From NCBI GenBank assembly GCA_030141605.1, contig JAQGDQ010000237.1:280871-344870 (forward strand): a stretch of 64,000 nt of DNA, given 5' to 3'. How positions within the stretch are numbered: the first letter of the stretch is position 1; each line of letters begins with the position of its first letter. The notes under the pieces are model-generated. The model was not told the DNA's origin, made no database searches, and worked only from the letters and a program-made list of their open reading frames with translations. The translations under genes and the position numbers were made by a program. Below, in pieces: positions 22,601 to 35,601 of the stretch. This DNA comes from Tubiluchus corallicola. Lineage: Eukaryota > Priapulida > Priapulimorpha > Priapulimorphida > Tubiluchidae.

Positions 22601-23639
22601 AAAATACTTGTTTCCATCATCATATAATATGGCATGTATCAATCGTCCATTGACGTTACACCGCCAGCTTCTGCTGCTAAATGGTACGTTCTTTTGCTTC
22701 TCTCCAAATACTTGTCTTTCAAAATTAGAGATGTTTCATTGAGTTCTTTTGTGTAAAATCTATCCATGTTTGCATTCTGCTTCCCTTCGCTTCCTCTTGT
22801 GTCCATCATCAGTCAATTAAGGATGAAAGGAGTGGATTTTAAAACTCTATTCTCACTGGTCACTCTACGTCTAATAACAAATTTAAAATTTTGATGTAAT
22901 CATGTGACAATTATTTCCTAAAAATCAAAAAAGTTTGCACATTAAGTTGACAACCTGGATTTAAATTCCAAAGGGACATCTGTTTTAATCCTTTATTTGA
23001 CATTATTGTTGTTGTTTTTTGCATTCTGTTTAAAGTTCTAAGATCCATTCTTTTCATTTTTATTTGCCTGATAAAGGACACAGCATGTTCGAAAGCTATC
23101 TGATTAGATATGTAAAGGTGTTATATTTTTGTGTTGATTCATTTTCATTACTGTAATCAACTTTTCTAGTAGTTATTTTTAGCATATAGAATTAATGAGG
23201 AAAGGTGATGAATTGAACAGTCCACTATTATTGTATAGGCTAGTTGTCATGGAATTGGCCTCCTAATATTAAATATCTTTAACCAGATTTTTGCTTCTTT
23301 ATTGTTTTAGACAAGTTTGGCTTCATAAATTCAACAGTTCATTCCATCATTAACAAATTATTTTGATTTTGACAAATAATTAGTTATTCAATCTGGACAT
23401 TAAACGATTTTTGTTATTAATTTGTATAATTAATCGTTTGAACTGTATAGCCCTTGGGGTCTAATTTTATGAATTTTTACTTTCAAAAATTAGACTGCAA
23501 ATTTTTTTTATTGTTTTTTTGGCTGTAGCTATAAATGTTGATTTTGCATAAGAATGTCCTCCGCCCATCTTCCATTTTTATTGTGTCATTAAATGAAAAA
23601 TCTCAGTCAAAATGATAAACCTGTGTGAATATTTTACAG
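19602..23639. other. Intergenic and probable 5' region of SLC12A8
   Basis: No coding exon recognised. Around 21165-21290 the sequence becomes richer in CpG and GC than its surroundings, a plausible promoter or first non-coding exon for the SLC12A8 gene downstream. The remainder is AT-rich without recognisable features. Confidence 0.35.
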
Positions 23640-23841
23640 GGCATATCAGAGATATAGCTCTAGAATGACAGACTTAGAACAGCAAGTAAAGGGTGGAGGT
23701 GCACCGGACTGGGGACGGTACGGACTGCGTGATGGAGATGAGCGAACAGGGGCGGAGTCACCTTATACAGCTGAGAGTGGGAGATATCAGCATGATGCCA
23801 TGCAAGAAAATGAATTATATACTGATGACCAGAAAGATCAG
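23640..23841 (+). CDS. SLC12A8: SLC12A8 first coding exon
   Basis: An exon bounded by acceptor ttttacag (ending 23639) and donor CAG|GTACGT. The start ATG is at 23665, giving 59 codons in phase 0. The encoded N-terminus is hydrophilic ([12 protein letters not shown] ... TDDQKDQ), as expected for the cytoplasmic N-terminus of a cation-chloride cotransporter-family protein. Confidence 0.75.
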
Positions 23842-26800
23842 GTACGTATAACAAGGTCATGTTACGGAATAGAGGAATAGAGGTAAGATGTAATAGCTGT
23901 GTGGTCATGGTCAGTTCTTGCAGACGAAGTTAAGAATGGAGCCAAAGCTGATCAAGGATTGATCCAAAACTTTTTAATACTTGTTCTGGGCGGCTCACTC
24001 GTCATACCACTTCTGGTTGTTTATCCCATTTTTCTGCCATTTTGTGATCTACATGCATAACCTTCATAATAGCCAAGTTGGCCACAACTATCTGTGTTGA
24101 ATAACAGTAACTATTGAGTGTTGTAACTCAGTAGATTCAGTTATATAAAATAAACGCTGGGCACTGAAAATTGTGGGAATGTAGCATGCATTTTGCAAAA
24201 TTTTACATATAATCATCTGTAAAGCTATTTGTCAGGTCACTAACTAATGTTCGAATCAGGAAGCTTCTTGTTCAGAGGCAGCCTTGATGTTTGGCAAGTT
24301 ATGTAAACATGCTTCATTGACGGGGCTGGGGGTGGGACGCTCTTGGCCTTATTTCATGTACTCTGTTATAGTTCAATAAATTCTTTTATACTGCACTGTA
24401 CTAGTACAAATTGTCAATTGATGGGATTTAGTGAGGCTATTGGACTAGTTTATGAGGTTGAATCATTGCTTTTTCTTGATTAATGCTTTACAGTTGGGTA
24501 AGTTACTCAAAAAAAAAACAAATGGCTGTAGAATTTCTTAATTTTTGGTTTTCGTACTATTAGCATCGTTAGTATATCTCGTGCATAATGTACAGTGTTT
24601 CTTGATCTCATTCTGTTCTGCAGAAACCTTGGTGGAAAGCAAATTTCTTCATTCGGGAGCCAGTACTGTTTGGTACCTGGGACGGAGTTTTTACATCCTG
24701 TATGCTGAACATATTTGGCGTAATCATATTCCTTCGCACAGGTTGGATGGTGGTAAGCACTTAGAGTTCTCTTGGCACTTTTCACTGTTGTTCTTAAAAG
24801 ACAGATATAGTATGTTAAAAATGTGTGGTAGAATTTATTTTGGCAAGTTAAGCGTATTGTGCTGCTTAAACTATAAATGCATTCATTGCTTTTGGACATT
24901 TTGTGCACTGGAGTAATCAAATTATAAAAAAATTTGTGTACTTTTGTAGCAGATATGTAAAGTAAACAACTGGTATTTTAGCTAGAAAAGTATTTGTATC
25001 TGGCATGCAATTTTTATGTATTTTAATTACATATTCATTTCTAATTATTGCTGGGCTGGCCGCAAAACAGAATTTGCTTCTGGCTTATCTCATGAGCTCA
25101 AAAGATGTCAGTAAGGATTGAGGAAATCTTTTTTAAAGCTTTGTGAATGTTTAAAGCTGAATTGTGTAATATTTAAAGTGAGTTGTTATCAAAGTTTGTT
25201 TATTTCCCACTGGTTAGCAGTAATGTTTTAAATTCCTTCAATGCACATTTTTCTCACGATTAGTTTTTTAGTTCTTTATTTCGCATTACTAAATTATTGT
25301 ACAATTACCGATTATCATATAGACTCTTTTTTGTACGGTATCATCAGAACATTTGTTCTTATAGTTATGGTATAAGCGGCAACACTACTCGGCCATTAAT
25401 ATGCTGATTTGGCGGAAAATACATACTTTTTGGCCCACAATACGATAACAAGCATCATAGAGAATGAGAACCCTGACTGAGAGTTAGCCCTAGAAAAACA
25501 TGGCTGCGTCCTATCCAAAATGACGATGTTATAATAATTATTGTATTTTACGTTTTAAATTAAAAACTGCTTTTATATGGCTGTGGCAGGTAAGTCTTTC
25601 AGCTGGGTGTGCAATAAAATTAAATGTACCCGGGCGATTAGACAGACACAAAAGTATTTTTATTGTCAGCCCTATCTTATTTATTCGCATTGTCCATGCA
25701 ATCATAATGACGTAAAATAATATCCTGAAGATCGAATCAAGGTGGCGATCAATTTGGTCTTATAATGTATTTTAGTTATGGCCTGATGATATGACATTTA
25801 CCTTCTTGTTGTGTATTTTTTGTAGTTAGCTTCCAAAGTAACAGTATCAATAACTTGAGGTTTCAAATAAGCTTTAAATATTAAGATATATAACTAGCAA
25901 TATGTTGTTAAATACATTTCCTTTATTTCGTTTCAGGGCAATGCCGGCATACTCATGTCTATAATCATTATTCTTCTGACGGTCCTAATGGCACTCTTCT
26001 CCGTTCTGTCTGGCATTGGCATCTGTGAGCGTTGTCGGGTGGAAAGTGGCGGCATTTACTTCCTGATCAGTTTTGTACTCGGTCCTCGAGCAGGAGGTGC
26101 TGTGGGAATAATCTATGTCTTCGGGCAGGCAGTTGGAGTGGCGCTGTTTGCAACCGGCTTCGGTGAGTCAATGAGCTCTCTGATCAGCAATGACAATCCT
26201 TGGATTTCCCGTGGTATCGGCACAGCGGTCTTGATCGTACTCAGCGCATTTAATGTAGCTGGAGTTAAATGGGTAATTAAGCTCCAGTTAGTTCTTCTCT
26301 TCGCTCTCTTCATAGCCATGTTAGATTTTGCAATCGGTTCGTTCCTGCGTCACGACATTGCACACGGCGTCGTCGGTTACAGCAGAGATGTACTCATGAA
26401 CAACTCCCGTCCGGATTATCTGGCGGACCAGAATTTCTTCACTGTTTTTGGGGTAATCTTTCCCACAGCCACTGGCGTCTTTGCCGGGATCAATATGAGT
26501 GGAGACTTGCGCAATCCAAGCAAAAACATTCCCATTGGCTCGCTGGCGTCTATTGGTGTCAGTGGGTTTCTCTACTTAATGTGTTTATTGATACTCGGTG
26601 CAACATGCACCCGTAGCGCCCTGCAAACTGATTACATGATTGCGGAGAAGGTCTCCGGCTTGCGTATTGCTTGGCTTTTAGGTCTCTACATCTCCTCCCT
26701 TTCTTCGTGTTTGGGTGGTCTGTACGGCTCTCCGCGGATCCTCCAGAGTATTGCAAATGAAAATGTCATACCAATTATCCGTGTTCTTGGTAGAGGGCGT

Positions 26801-27718
26801 GGTCCTAACAAGGTTCCTGTTCTGGCACTTGGTGTCACAGTTCTGGTGTCATTGTTGTTTATCTTAATTGGTCAGCTCAATGTGTTGGCACCCATTGTTA
26901 CAATGCCATTCATGATAACTTATGCTGCCATTGACTACGCCTACTTTGCTCTGGCAATGTCGTTTGACATCCAAAAGCGTCGCGAAACAAGATTCGGCAA
27001 GGGTGCTCATGACGATGACACAATGGCCATCCCTGGTTATGGCACAGCAGAAAAGCCCGGCCTGCCCAATTCTAAAAGTAAATCTCTGGAAAAGTTTAGC
27101 GATGACCTTGACAGGCTTTTTCCGGAACGTGTCGATCCGAAGCACGGTGGTCCTTTGCAGCAGGACAGTCTCGAGCGCCCTCACTCACCAACATTTAAAC
27201 ACGATGTTGATCGTGGTGAAATTGTGCAAAAATCAGTCAGTCAGCAAAGTTTCTACAGTGACGCCAGCGACACTTCCCACCTTCTGGATGCTGTCAAACC
27301 AGCTGGCGCTAAACCTCAGATAAGCAAACAGCCCGAATCTTGGTATTCAATGCTGTGCAATCGCTGGATTGCTCTCCTTTCTGCTATAGTCAGTCTCACC
27401 ATAATCTTCCTTGTGCAATGGCTTTATGCCCTTTGTAATCTCATCTTCCTTGGCTTGGTGTATGTCTACATTGCTTGGGCTAACCCTGGCCTGGCTCCCG
27501 GCATCGCTGACTTTAGTTTCATAAGTTGGCTGCGGTCACTGTGGAACCGCTGTCGTGGACGGGACGAGGAAGAACAGTACGTTGTTACTCCATCTCACCC
27601 TGGAGTGGAGACGACTGCTGCTCAGCTTACAGAGGATAATGAAGATTTTGCCTCCCGGGGCCGCTACCATCAGAAGACAGTCGTACAGGGTGGTCACTTT
27701 GATGATGATGAAGATTAA
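23665..27718 (+). CDS. SLC12A8: SLC12A8 homologue (solute carrier family 12 member 8), three coding exons
   Basis: The spliced CDS is 23665-23841, 24624-24752 and 25937-27718, all phase 0, giving 695 residues against about 714 in human. Exon 2 encodes [19 protein letters not shown], then [18 protein letters not shown], which is transmembrane segment 1. Exon 3 starts GNAGILM and carries the remaining membrane segments with [64 protein letters not shown] and [15 protein letters not shown], all characteristic of SLC12A8. A long polar loop (about residues 445-560) precedes the last two hydrophobic segments. The C-terminus reads [14 protein letters not shown] then an acidic DDDED end. The family belongs to the APC superfamily. 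Mammalian SLC12A8 was proposed as a nicotinamide mononucleotide transporter, a claim that has been disputed, so the substrate is unknown here. Intron sizes are 782 and 1184 bases. Confidence 0.93.
24624..24752 (+). CDS. SLC12A8: SLC12A8 second coding exon
   Basis: A 43-codon exon between acceptor ttctgttctgcag and donor GTG|GTAAGC. It encodes the conserved entry to the membrane domain and the first helix ([15 protein letters not shown] ... FLRTGWMV). It begins and ends in phase 0 and joins exons 1 and 3 without a break. Confidence 0.85.
25937..27718 (+). CDS. SLC12A8: SLC12A8 third coding exon
   Basis: A large terminal coding exon of 593 codons plus stop, starting after acceptor tttatttcgtttcag (ending 25936). 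It carries all membrane segments after the first, the polar loop and the C-terminal tail. Having most of the transporter in one exon is intron-poor compared with vertebrate SLC12A8, which I recall as having many exons. Confidence 0.9.
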   Translation, partial: GNAGILMSIIIILLTVLMALFSVLSGIGICERCRVESGGIYFLISFVLGPRAGGAVGIIYVFGQAVGVALFATGFGESMSSLISNDNPWISRGIGTAVLIVLSAFNVAGVKWVIKLQLVLLFALFIAMLDFAIGSFLRHDIAHGVVGYSRDVLMNNSRPDYLADQNFFTVFGVIFPTATGVFAGINMSGDLRNPSKNIPIGSLASIGVSGFLYLMCLLILGATCTRSALQTDYMIAEKVSGLRIAWLLGLYISSLSSCLGGLYGSPRILQSIANENVIPIIRVLGRGRGPNKVPVLALGVTVLVSLLFILIGQLNVLAPIVTMPFMITYAAIDYAYFALAMSFDIQKRRETRFGKGAHDDDTMAIPGYGTAEKPGLPNSKSKSLEKFSDDLDRLFPERVDPKHGGPLQQDSLERPHSPTFKHDVDRGEIVQKSVSQQSFYSDASDTSHLLDAVKPAGAKPQISKQPESWYSMLCNRWIALLSAIVSLTIIFLVQWLYALCNLIFLGLVYVYIAWANPGLAPGIADFSFISWLRSLWNRCRGRDEEEQYVVTPSHPGVETTAAQLTEDNEDFASRGRYHQKTVVQGGHFDDDED

Positions 27719-29542
27719 CTGATCGTGATGTTAGTTATTTTTCTGCATGCAGGCATATGGAGTACTTAAACTTTTGCATGTCCTTCAGAAGACGGGTTGG
27801 AATTTGCTAACTACTTTCTAATGAGTACTCAGGCCTAGCACTCACAGTAAACATGAGTTTACTCATTTTATTTGCTCCCAGAAAGTCAAGGGCTGGATGT
27901 TACATGTAAATGCCCAAACTCCCCCCTTTGAGCATAATACTCCATCTCTGCTCTTGTTGGTGTAATACAACTTTTGCAGCTTTGCTTTTATTGTTGTTTG
28001 TTCTGTATCATATCTAGACTTTTTGTGGTTAAGTTAGCTGTCTAAGTCTTGCTTGGAAGCAGTACTGCATCCCAGAAAACGGGTCCAAATCTCATGCCAA
28101 AGTTTTTAAGGATGTTGATATTTTTATTGATTTTAGCATTTTATTCGCATGGCTACGTTGCTGTTATCTTACATTCCATTGCAAAAGCGTTTTAAGCTTT
28201 GTAGTTATCCACGAGCTTCGTGTTTATTGCACATTCTAGACAGTATGTGTCTTGAGATTTTTCACTATGAAAACCACTATTTTTGGACTATAGTAATTTG
28301 CACATTTAGTAATCAAAGTCTGTAGATGCTCTTCTGTTTATATATTTAAGTGCTGCACATGCTCACAGAGAGGTGGGCACAATGTTGTACAATACAAAAA
28401 CTGAATGGTAAAACAGCCCTTGAGTGACACACATGTGAAGTATTTTTGGATATGTAGGTTAGCAGTTTCTCTCTTCACGCGTATGACATTCAAATCTATG
28501 TGTTCTGTTAGACGTTTTTTATTGAAATTTTGCAGTTTCGATCGTCATGCTGTTGTACTACATTGTGTTTGTTTAATGCATTTCTACAACCATATAATGA
28601 TAGTAAGTGGTGATAGTTTTTTCTACAAAACTAGTCAAGCTGTACAACATTCTGCTTGGTCGCTGCTGTTGAGTCATCAATTCCAACTTGCAGTACATCG
28701 AATTATATTAAAAAGTAAGCAGTTTTGTGAACAGTTCTCTCTCTTTCAGGAGTTCGCTTAGTCGTAGTAGAACTTTTAATACCATTTTTTGCTGTTTTTT
28801 TTCTGATGTTGCTGGTATTCTCAATCACAGCAGTACAATGTGTGATTAAGCCTGCACATTAACTACACCAAAGATTTTTTCTAGTCTTCTTGTGCTGCTA
28901 CTATACGTCTTCATAAATCATTTCTTATTGAAAAAGTTTATTTATTGATTATAGAGTATATTTACTGACGTGTCTTTATCTGTTTTAGCTTCTTTTAATC
29001 AACAAATATTTGAGCCATGTTATCAAATCATATTTTTAACCTATTCAGTCGTTGTTTCTGGTAGTCTGAGTTTGGCTTTTAACTGCTGGCGTGTAACCAA
29101 ACAAATATTGTAATGTATTGAAAATGTCTTCTCTCTGGCTTTTGTTTTTGCTCAAGCACTCAGCTTGTGTTTACACAACTTGCCAACAGATGGCATAGTC
29201 TACTACAATTTGTAATGATGAATAGGCTGCCGTCTTTGTTTCATTTTATAAATTATTATGGAGAAATAAAATTTTAACAATGACCCGAGCAAGTAAGTGG
29301 TTTCATGTAAGTTTTAATATACAATTTTAACATTTTAACTGTTACGTCTGGCGCTTTTGGTACTTATGTAATGTCTATGTATCTGCGTGATAGAGGCTGT
29401 GAACTTAAATCATTTAATTTAGTGCATGTGATATAGTGTACGTTGTAGATGTTATTGTTACGTAATTGTTAATTTTTTTGTTTCCATTATTTTCTGTAAT
29501 TTATTAAAACGTTTTAACACCATAATTGTTAAATTCAATAAA
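27719..29542 (+). other. Probable 3' UTR of SLC12A8
   Basis: No gene seen. Candidate poly(A) signals AATAAA lie at 29265-29270 and 29537-29542; whether either is used cannot be told. The short frame at 28405-28761 shows no protein-family motif. Confidence 0.35.
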
Positions 29543-32500
29543 GGAAAAGTACAGCTTTTTTAGAGTATATTCTTGCTGTAAGTGTATATAATATAATGCT
29601 GATTTTATTTGGTGGAAAAGCTTGTAGGACAGATTTGCTTTTGCATGGTTAATTAAATTTAGCATAGCAAAGCGCATGACAGCAGATAGATTAACTTCTG
29701 TATGCTATTTTATACATTTACAGTAAAATGCTATTACAATCCTGTACTAATTCACTTGAATTCAATTTACTGAGTCCATTTAATATTCCCCCCTCCATTT
29801 TAAGCATTTTACAATTAAAACCAGCCATTTAATGTCTTGTTATGATATTGAATGCTAACTTAAAGTGCATTTCTCCCAAATTAAAAGCATTTCACGGTGA
29901 TTAGAACACATTGGCCTGATGGCCTGGGCGACTATTAAAAAATATTTGATTTTAATGACAAGATTAAGTTTTTCAAAACAAATCCAGCTATTAAAATAAT
30001 TATTATTACCTGATTAAAATAGTGATACATGTATTAACTATATTGTTGTCAGTTACTGTGTACAAATATACAGTCTTATGTATTCTGCATTCACAAAACC
30101 CATCCAGCATCATTCTCAGACAGTCATGAATTTGCGATGGAGACAATAAAACATGGACTTGTAAATTTAATAATATGATATAAAATGTAATTTGTTAAGT
30201 TGGTTACAACTCTATGAGGTTTCAATAAATGCCAGAGCATTAACTGTATCATGACACATCTTGTTCATTTAGTCTAATCTCCAATTTTGTGGTATTGTTT
30301 GGAAACTATATTATTATTTTATTCAGAGAGACCAAATCTTGCTCTACTTGGTTATAGCTAAATGCTGTGGAATTATACACCACAAGACTGTATGTATTTA
30401 ATTACTATAGCTACTTGTTTATCAATGGATAATAGCAGACATTTCTGCATTTGCGCTACACTTAAACAGTTATGATTCTTTGACATTTGAATGACAATCG
30501 AAGCTACCGTACTTACTTTTAATGCACACAGTGTATGACAAGTGAATTGCCTGAGATTTTGTGATTTGAAATAATCAAATAGTCTGTGGCAACTATAGCC
30601 ACAAATAGTAAAAACAGCATAAGATTAGGTGTAACTTACTGTTTCAGTAATTGTGGAAAAAATGTAGAATGATCTCTTTTGTCATTTTATCCTGTGATGA
30701 TTTACCATTTTTAAAATACACATGGCACCACAATAAGCGTAATACTGTGGTGTAGCATTTATATAATAATTAAACCCATTAGCCTAACAAATTATGGTGT
30801 GCACACACTACTTTACAACATATGTACTATTCAGTTTTCACTTGTATGAATGTTTTGTGTACATAAAATCATAAAAAATGACCAAATGTTACTATTGTGA
30901 TGTGAAAATTATTTATTATTGTCTGTGATTATTGCATGATAAATTGTTAATCTGTCACAGTGGTGGATCTAAGGATTTATTAAAATTAAGAATTGAAACC
31001 AGTCAAGTGGAGTATTTGAGGTGTGGAAATGTTAATCAAATTTGGAAATGTGACAGCAAATAAAGTTAATATATCACTATGAAATTTGTGCTTTTTTGTT
31101 TATTACAATTGAAAAAAGGATAAAGAGCAAATATGAATGGCTTTACTGTCCTTTCTAAATGCTCTGTGGGTTTAAAATAAATGAAATAGTTTTGAAATAC
31201 AATTGAATAACCATCTGTCAATAAATCTGCTTTGCCAAAAGTCCATTTTACACAAATATACCCCATTATAACACCAACAAGATAAAGCATGACGAATTGC
31301 TGTCTATTGAATCTATTGTAAAAACAATAATCTCTGCACAGAAGAGCACTTACGATGTTTAAACTAAGATTTAGGTTTCGTACCTAGTGACTGTATGGAA
31401 CTGAATGTCGAAGTTTTGAGCAAGGAGCGTGCATTTAACAGTACAAGAGCTGCATAGGTAAGGTTCAATATTGATGTGAATTTAATAGCTGTCATTTCTA
31501 CTGCTTTGACTTAAGGTCAACTTATGTACGATGGCTATTTATAGTCATATTTGTCCAGTAATGTTACACGGCTGGCTTACGGGACCATATTTCTCTTATC
31601 AGAAGTTGGATAATTACCAGTATTTCACATTATTCTACACGCCATGTTATGTAAAAGTTTTGCAATGTGCCACCGTAGAACTACATCTGCATTGTTAATG
31701 CAACAAAAATGAGCAGTATAACACATGTATTAACACACACATAAAAATACTAAACCTATTTATCAGATATTAAAATTAACTAAGAAACAAAAGAGAGGTT
31801 GCACAGCAGAATGGCTTTGATAAACCTCACCTTACCGCCAACCTCACTATAACGCCATATTCAGTGGTGTCCCAGACTTGGTGTTATAATGGCATTTGAC
31901 TGTACCTGTATACGTTGCACAGTAGCTCTTGGCACTTCAAACGCATCAGGATGAACACACACATAGTTCTAAAGCTAACACCATCACAGCATCAAAGCAA
32001 CCAGCTGCACAATTTTGTACAACTATTAAGCGCACAAAAATGCCAAGTTAGAAAACTTACTGAGAAATTAATTGTGGAGATAAGAAGCATTTCTTTCTTC
32101 GAAGTTTGTTTAATACAGGACTCTCCAGCTGTATTAAAAAAGGGCAAACTTCCATGAGCTGCCAAAAAGAATATCTGGAAGACAGTGCAGAGGTTGACAT
32201 TCAGCAGTCAGCATTGTCAAGTCTTCATAATAGGTACACCTAATCAAAGCTGGGACTATTTTGTTACATATCGTAGTACGTTAAGGCTGCAATAATTATA
32301 AACCTATGCATATATATCCAAATACAAACACTTTGTTGCTATGTACAAAAAATATCACAGAATTTCTTATGCACTGTGTGAGCAATGAGCATAGTATTGC
32401 ATAAGCAAAAAGGCACTTTCATACGTAAACATATTTTTCCAGTCTGTAATGCCTACCGCTAACTGTGATGTATAATTTAATGAATCCTCAGTGTAACAAA

Positions 32501-32757
32501 AAACCAGAAAGCATACAAAAATTACCTTAGTAAGACTTTCAAAGTAAAATAAAATAATGCATGTTTACTGAATCATAAATTTGTACAAAAAAATGGAAAT
32601 TTAATACTATAATAAGCTACATTTTTACATATTATATTTTCACACTTATAAGCGGCCTGGGTAAAAAAAATAAGTCTCTGTCAATTATGATAATCAAACT
32701 ATAAATACACAAGTCTCACCATAAATTTAAAAACCAGGAGTGTATTGTTCTTTTTTG
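29543..32757. other. Intergenic, AT-rich
   Basis: Nothing recognised apart from the expected 3' flank of EMC7 (minus strand). A minus-strand AATAAA (complement of TTTATT near 31098) is a distant candidate for its poly(A) signal. Short frames at 31066-31290 and 31915-32157 have no recognised motif. Confidence 0.4.
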
Positions 32758-33790
32758 TTACTTTTTTCTTGCTTTAGGTTTGGTATCTCCTCCCAGCCAA
32801 CTCGTTAATTTTTCCGCCATATCCGGCATTTGTGGCTGCGGCATTTGCTCTTGCATGTTGGCCATCTCCTTCTGAGTGTCAGGATCATTCATATTCACCA
32901 TCTTTGGCAGAACGAACAGCAGCAGCATTGGCAAAACCATCATCAACACCATCGGACTAAACAGCATGTCCGTAATCCGCCATGTTTCTCGCTTCTGGAA
33001 GTAATTTGCTGAACCTTTCATTTTAAACCGGAGTGGGTAGCTTACAGTTTGCACCTGTGACGAGTGGGTTTGTATATAGCTCAGCTTTCTTGCACGAACC
33101 TTGCCCTGCAAAGAACAATAAAGAAATACACGTTGGGTTATCAGGAAACAAAAAGAAAAAGTGCTTGCACTTAAAATAGTGCGGCATATCATAACTTCTG
33201 AGATATTATTTCACATAACCAAACAAATGCAATTAAAGTTCAAAGTCAAATCTTTCATTTCTTTATCCAAATCAAAAACAAGGAAGATTAGTATAAATTA
33301 AGTAACCAAACAAATTGGAAAGGTTGGCGAAAAACATCAGTTATCGAATCAGCCATCCCTTATTTATTTACCGTTAAAAATGGACTAACACAAATAATTG
33401 TAATGCAACTAATATAATTATTATTATTTACGAATAAAAATTAAAAAACACTATTTTTGTTTAAGTCAGGAAATTTCTTACCTTACTATTAATATCCACT
33501 CGTACTGGTTCATATTCAAAATCAGCATTTATGACTTCAAAAACGTAAGATGAGCCCGCGGGCAGATTTTGCACCTGAAAACTGCCATCCTCTTTTAAGA
33601 AACCTAAATAGTGGCCACCATCAACGTGAATTTTTGTAACCTGCGTCCAATTTGGATAATACTCCTTAAGTGACTGCACCTTTCCTTCTATGGTAACTAA
33701 GATTTTGGAATCATCGTTTGCCAAAGAGAAATGTAAATCACAAAAGCTAAAAGTCAACAAAAATAAAAAGCTTTCCACGAACAGCGACAT
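32758..33790 (-). CDS. EMC7: EMC7, ER membrane protein complex subunit 7, two exons
   Basis: On the minus strand the CDS joins 33790-33482 (103 codons, ending K|GTAAGA) to 33105-32758 (after acceptor TTTGCAG), phase 0, giving 218 residues against 242 in human. Residues 1 to about 24 are a signal peptide (MSLFVESFLFLLTFSF). The lumenal beta-sandwich has KILVTIEGKVQ, HVDGGHYLGFLKEDGSF and LPAGSSYVFEV...YEPVRVDI, continuing as GKVRARKLSYIQT across the splice. ANYFQKRETW is followed by a membrane helix (MVLMMVLPMLLLFVLPK) and NMNDPDTQKEM, all matching EMC7. The cytosolic tail is short and ends in a basic KARKK. EMC inserts tail-anchored and multi-pass membrane proteins in the ER. The gene is divergent from the ankyrin-cGLR gene 1.8 kb to the right. 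Confidence 0.95.
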
Positions 33791-35601
33791 GTTAGGTACA
33801 GCAAAAAAGACAATCCTTATATTTGTTTGTTCAGCAACAGTTAATTCAAGAAATTTTATTTTTAGATACAGTTTCGAAGATTCAGATTCATTTTATTTCC
33901 TTTTCCCCCTTATATTACTGTAATAAGGGGTGATTACTAACACTATGCATTCGCATAATTCAGAACTTCAATCACATACGTTCTATATCATTAAAGCGTA
34001 TGAGACATCATGCAATTAGCATAATTTAGCTGTGATTTCTGTGCACAATTTTTAAACAAATTATTTATTAGTGGTTTCACTGCAGAACAAAATATTTTAA
34101 CATGCATGATCTTTGTAAAACAAATCTTAATTGTTGGTTCGAAAACTTGTTCGAAAATCTTTCAGTCTCAATTTGAATTCGAAATACCGAAGTTCAACTC
34201 GATTCAAACTCGAAAGTCACAAATTCGATTCGAATTCGCTTTCTGGTAGAGAATGTTCACCCCTACCCTACTGTACGGCATGTAAGCGTTACAGAATGAA
34301 GCCAGAACTTGACACAGTGACCTGATCTTAGTGAGTGGTCTCGCGGTATAACAAGCTTGTTTTTTGCGTTTACCAATCATGGCAGGTCGCAGTCTTGACT
34401 GTTTTGCCCAGTATGTTGTGTAGTGAATATTATATAAAGTTCTGCTGCTTTTTGTGTGACTGATAACGGTAAGTTTAAGTAGGGGATTTAAAAATACTAC
34501 TATTCGGTCTCTAACACTAACAGTGATTAGACGTAGACATGGTAATGGGAGTACTATAATTTTGCGTATTCAGCTGCGTGACCTTATTCAGACAGTGATA
34601 GAATTTAAAGAAATTATGTAGGTCGTTCTTGTGCGATGTGAGAGTGCCTTAAAAAAGAACCACCTAAACTGCAAACTACCCATAGATTTATTTATTACAG
34701 GTTACTGTAACATCGTAGCTTATCTTTGTGATGATTAGCATAAATACGCTCGAGGAATTCATATTTCCGTCAAGAACGTATTTAGCAAGTGTAAAGCCTC
34801 ACCAAGATTTTTTTTATTTTATTCAGCTTCCTGTAACAATTTTAAAAGATAAGGAGTTAGAATTTCAAAATACGATGTGCCATTGACTTTTGGTTTGACG
34901 TTATAATAATTATGCTGGTGATGATGGTTGGGGTGGTGATGATGATGATGATCAACGATGATGATAATGTTGATAGCAATGGCGGGTGATTGAATTGAAG
35001 TTTTTTAGTAGAAAAGCTGTCACGTTTTTGCTGTTTTGTAGCTTGCACAGCTTTATGTTAGACCGAGTGATTAGCATGTGATTGGCTGCAAAGTTAAGTA
35101 GTACCAGCTTGGCTAATAGTTAGGTGGGTTTTCATGGGAAAATGACATTTGGGTCATTTCATCTGATATATATATCTTACTCTTATATGAAGGAGGGCGA
35201 ATGCACACTGAATCATTTCAGTGTTGTATCTCAAAGTGCTGTAACCTTGATAATGATCTATCTAGGATCGAGGTTTTAATTCGGCTGCAACTGTCAATAT
35301 TACTCAATAGGCCATGCCTTAAGTGCTGATTATTGAGCCAAAGTGAGCCAAAACCAATATGAGTGTCACATTGTGTTATATTGTGCATGTATGCTGCAAA
35401 TCGCTCTAATTTTCTTGATACTATATGTACTACTTTATTTCAGGTTATTGAAATATGGACTGAATTTCGGCCCCAAGGGAGTAAAAGTCACAGTGGATTT
35501 TTTTATGAGTGAACTTGAGGAATCTCTTGAGTGTGTCTACTAAGTGTTTTTACAAATACAATACTGGGAGCATCTATGGTATTCACTCGTGATTCAACAA
35601 A
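33791..35601. other. Spacer between EMC7 and the ankyrin-cGLR gene
   Basis: Divergent promoter region with no coding sequence recognised. It contains the TTCGAA-rich fragment listed separately and a GAT-rich microsatellite at about 34915-34972. A polypyrimidine tract with AG near 35443 (tactttatttcag) may be the acceptor of a 5' UTR intron of the downstream gene. Confidence 0.4.
34137..34275. mobile_element. Possible hAT-type element terminus
   Basis: A block of repeated TTCGA/TTCGAA words (GGTTCGAAAAC, GTTCGAAAAT, TTGAATTCGAAAT, ATTCGATTCGAATTCG) runs into TAGAGAATGTTCACCCCTACCCT. On the minus strand this reads AGGGTAGGGGTGAACATTC followed by TTCGAA subterminal repeats, a layout often seen in hAT-superfamily and derived MITE ends. 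Only one end is visible. Confidence 0.35.

Noticed and set aside
24240-24260. GTTCGAATCA, resembling a tRNA B box
   Set aside because: No A box or foldable cloverleaf upstream; single motif by chance.
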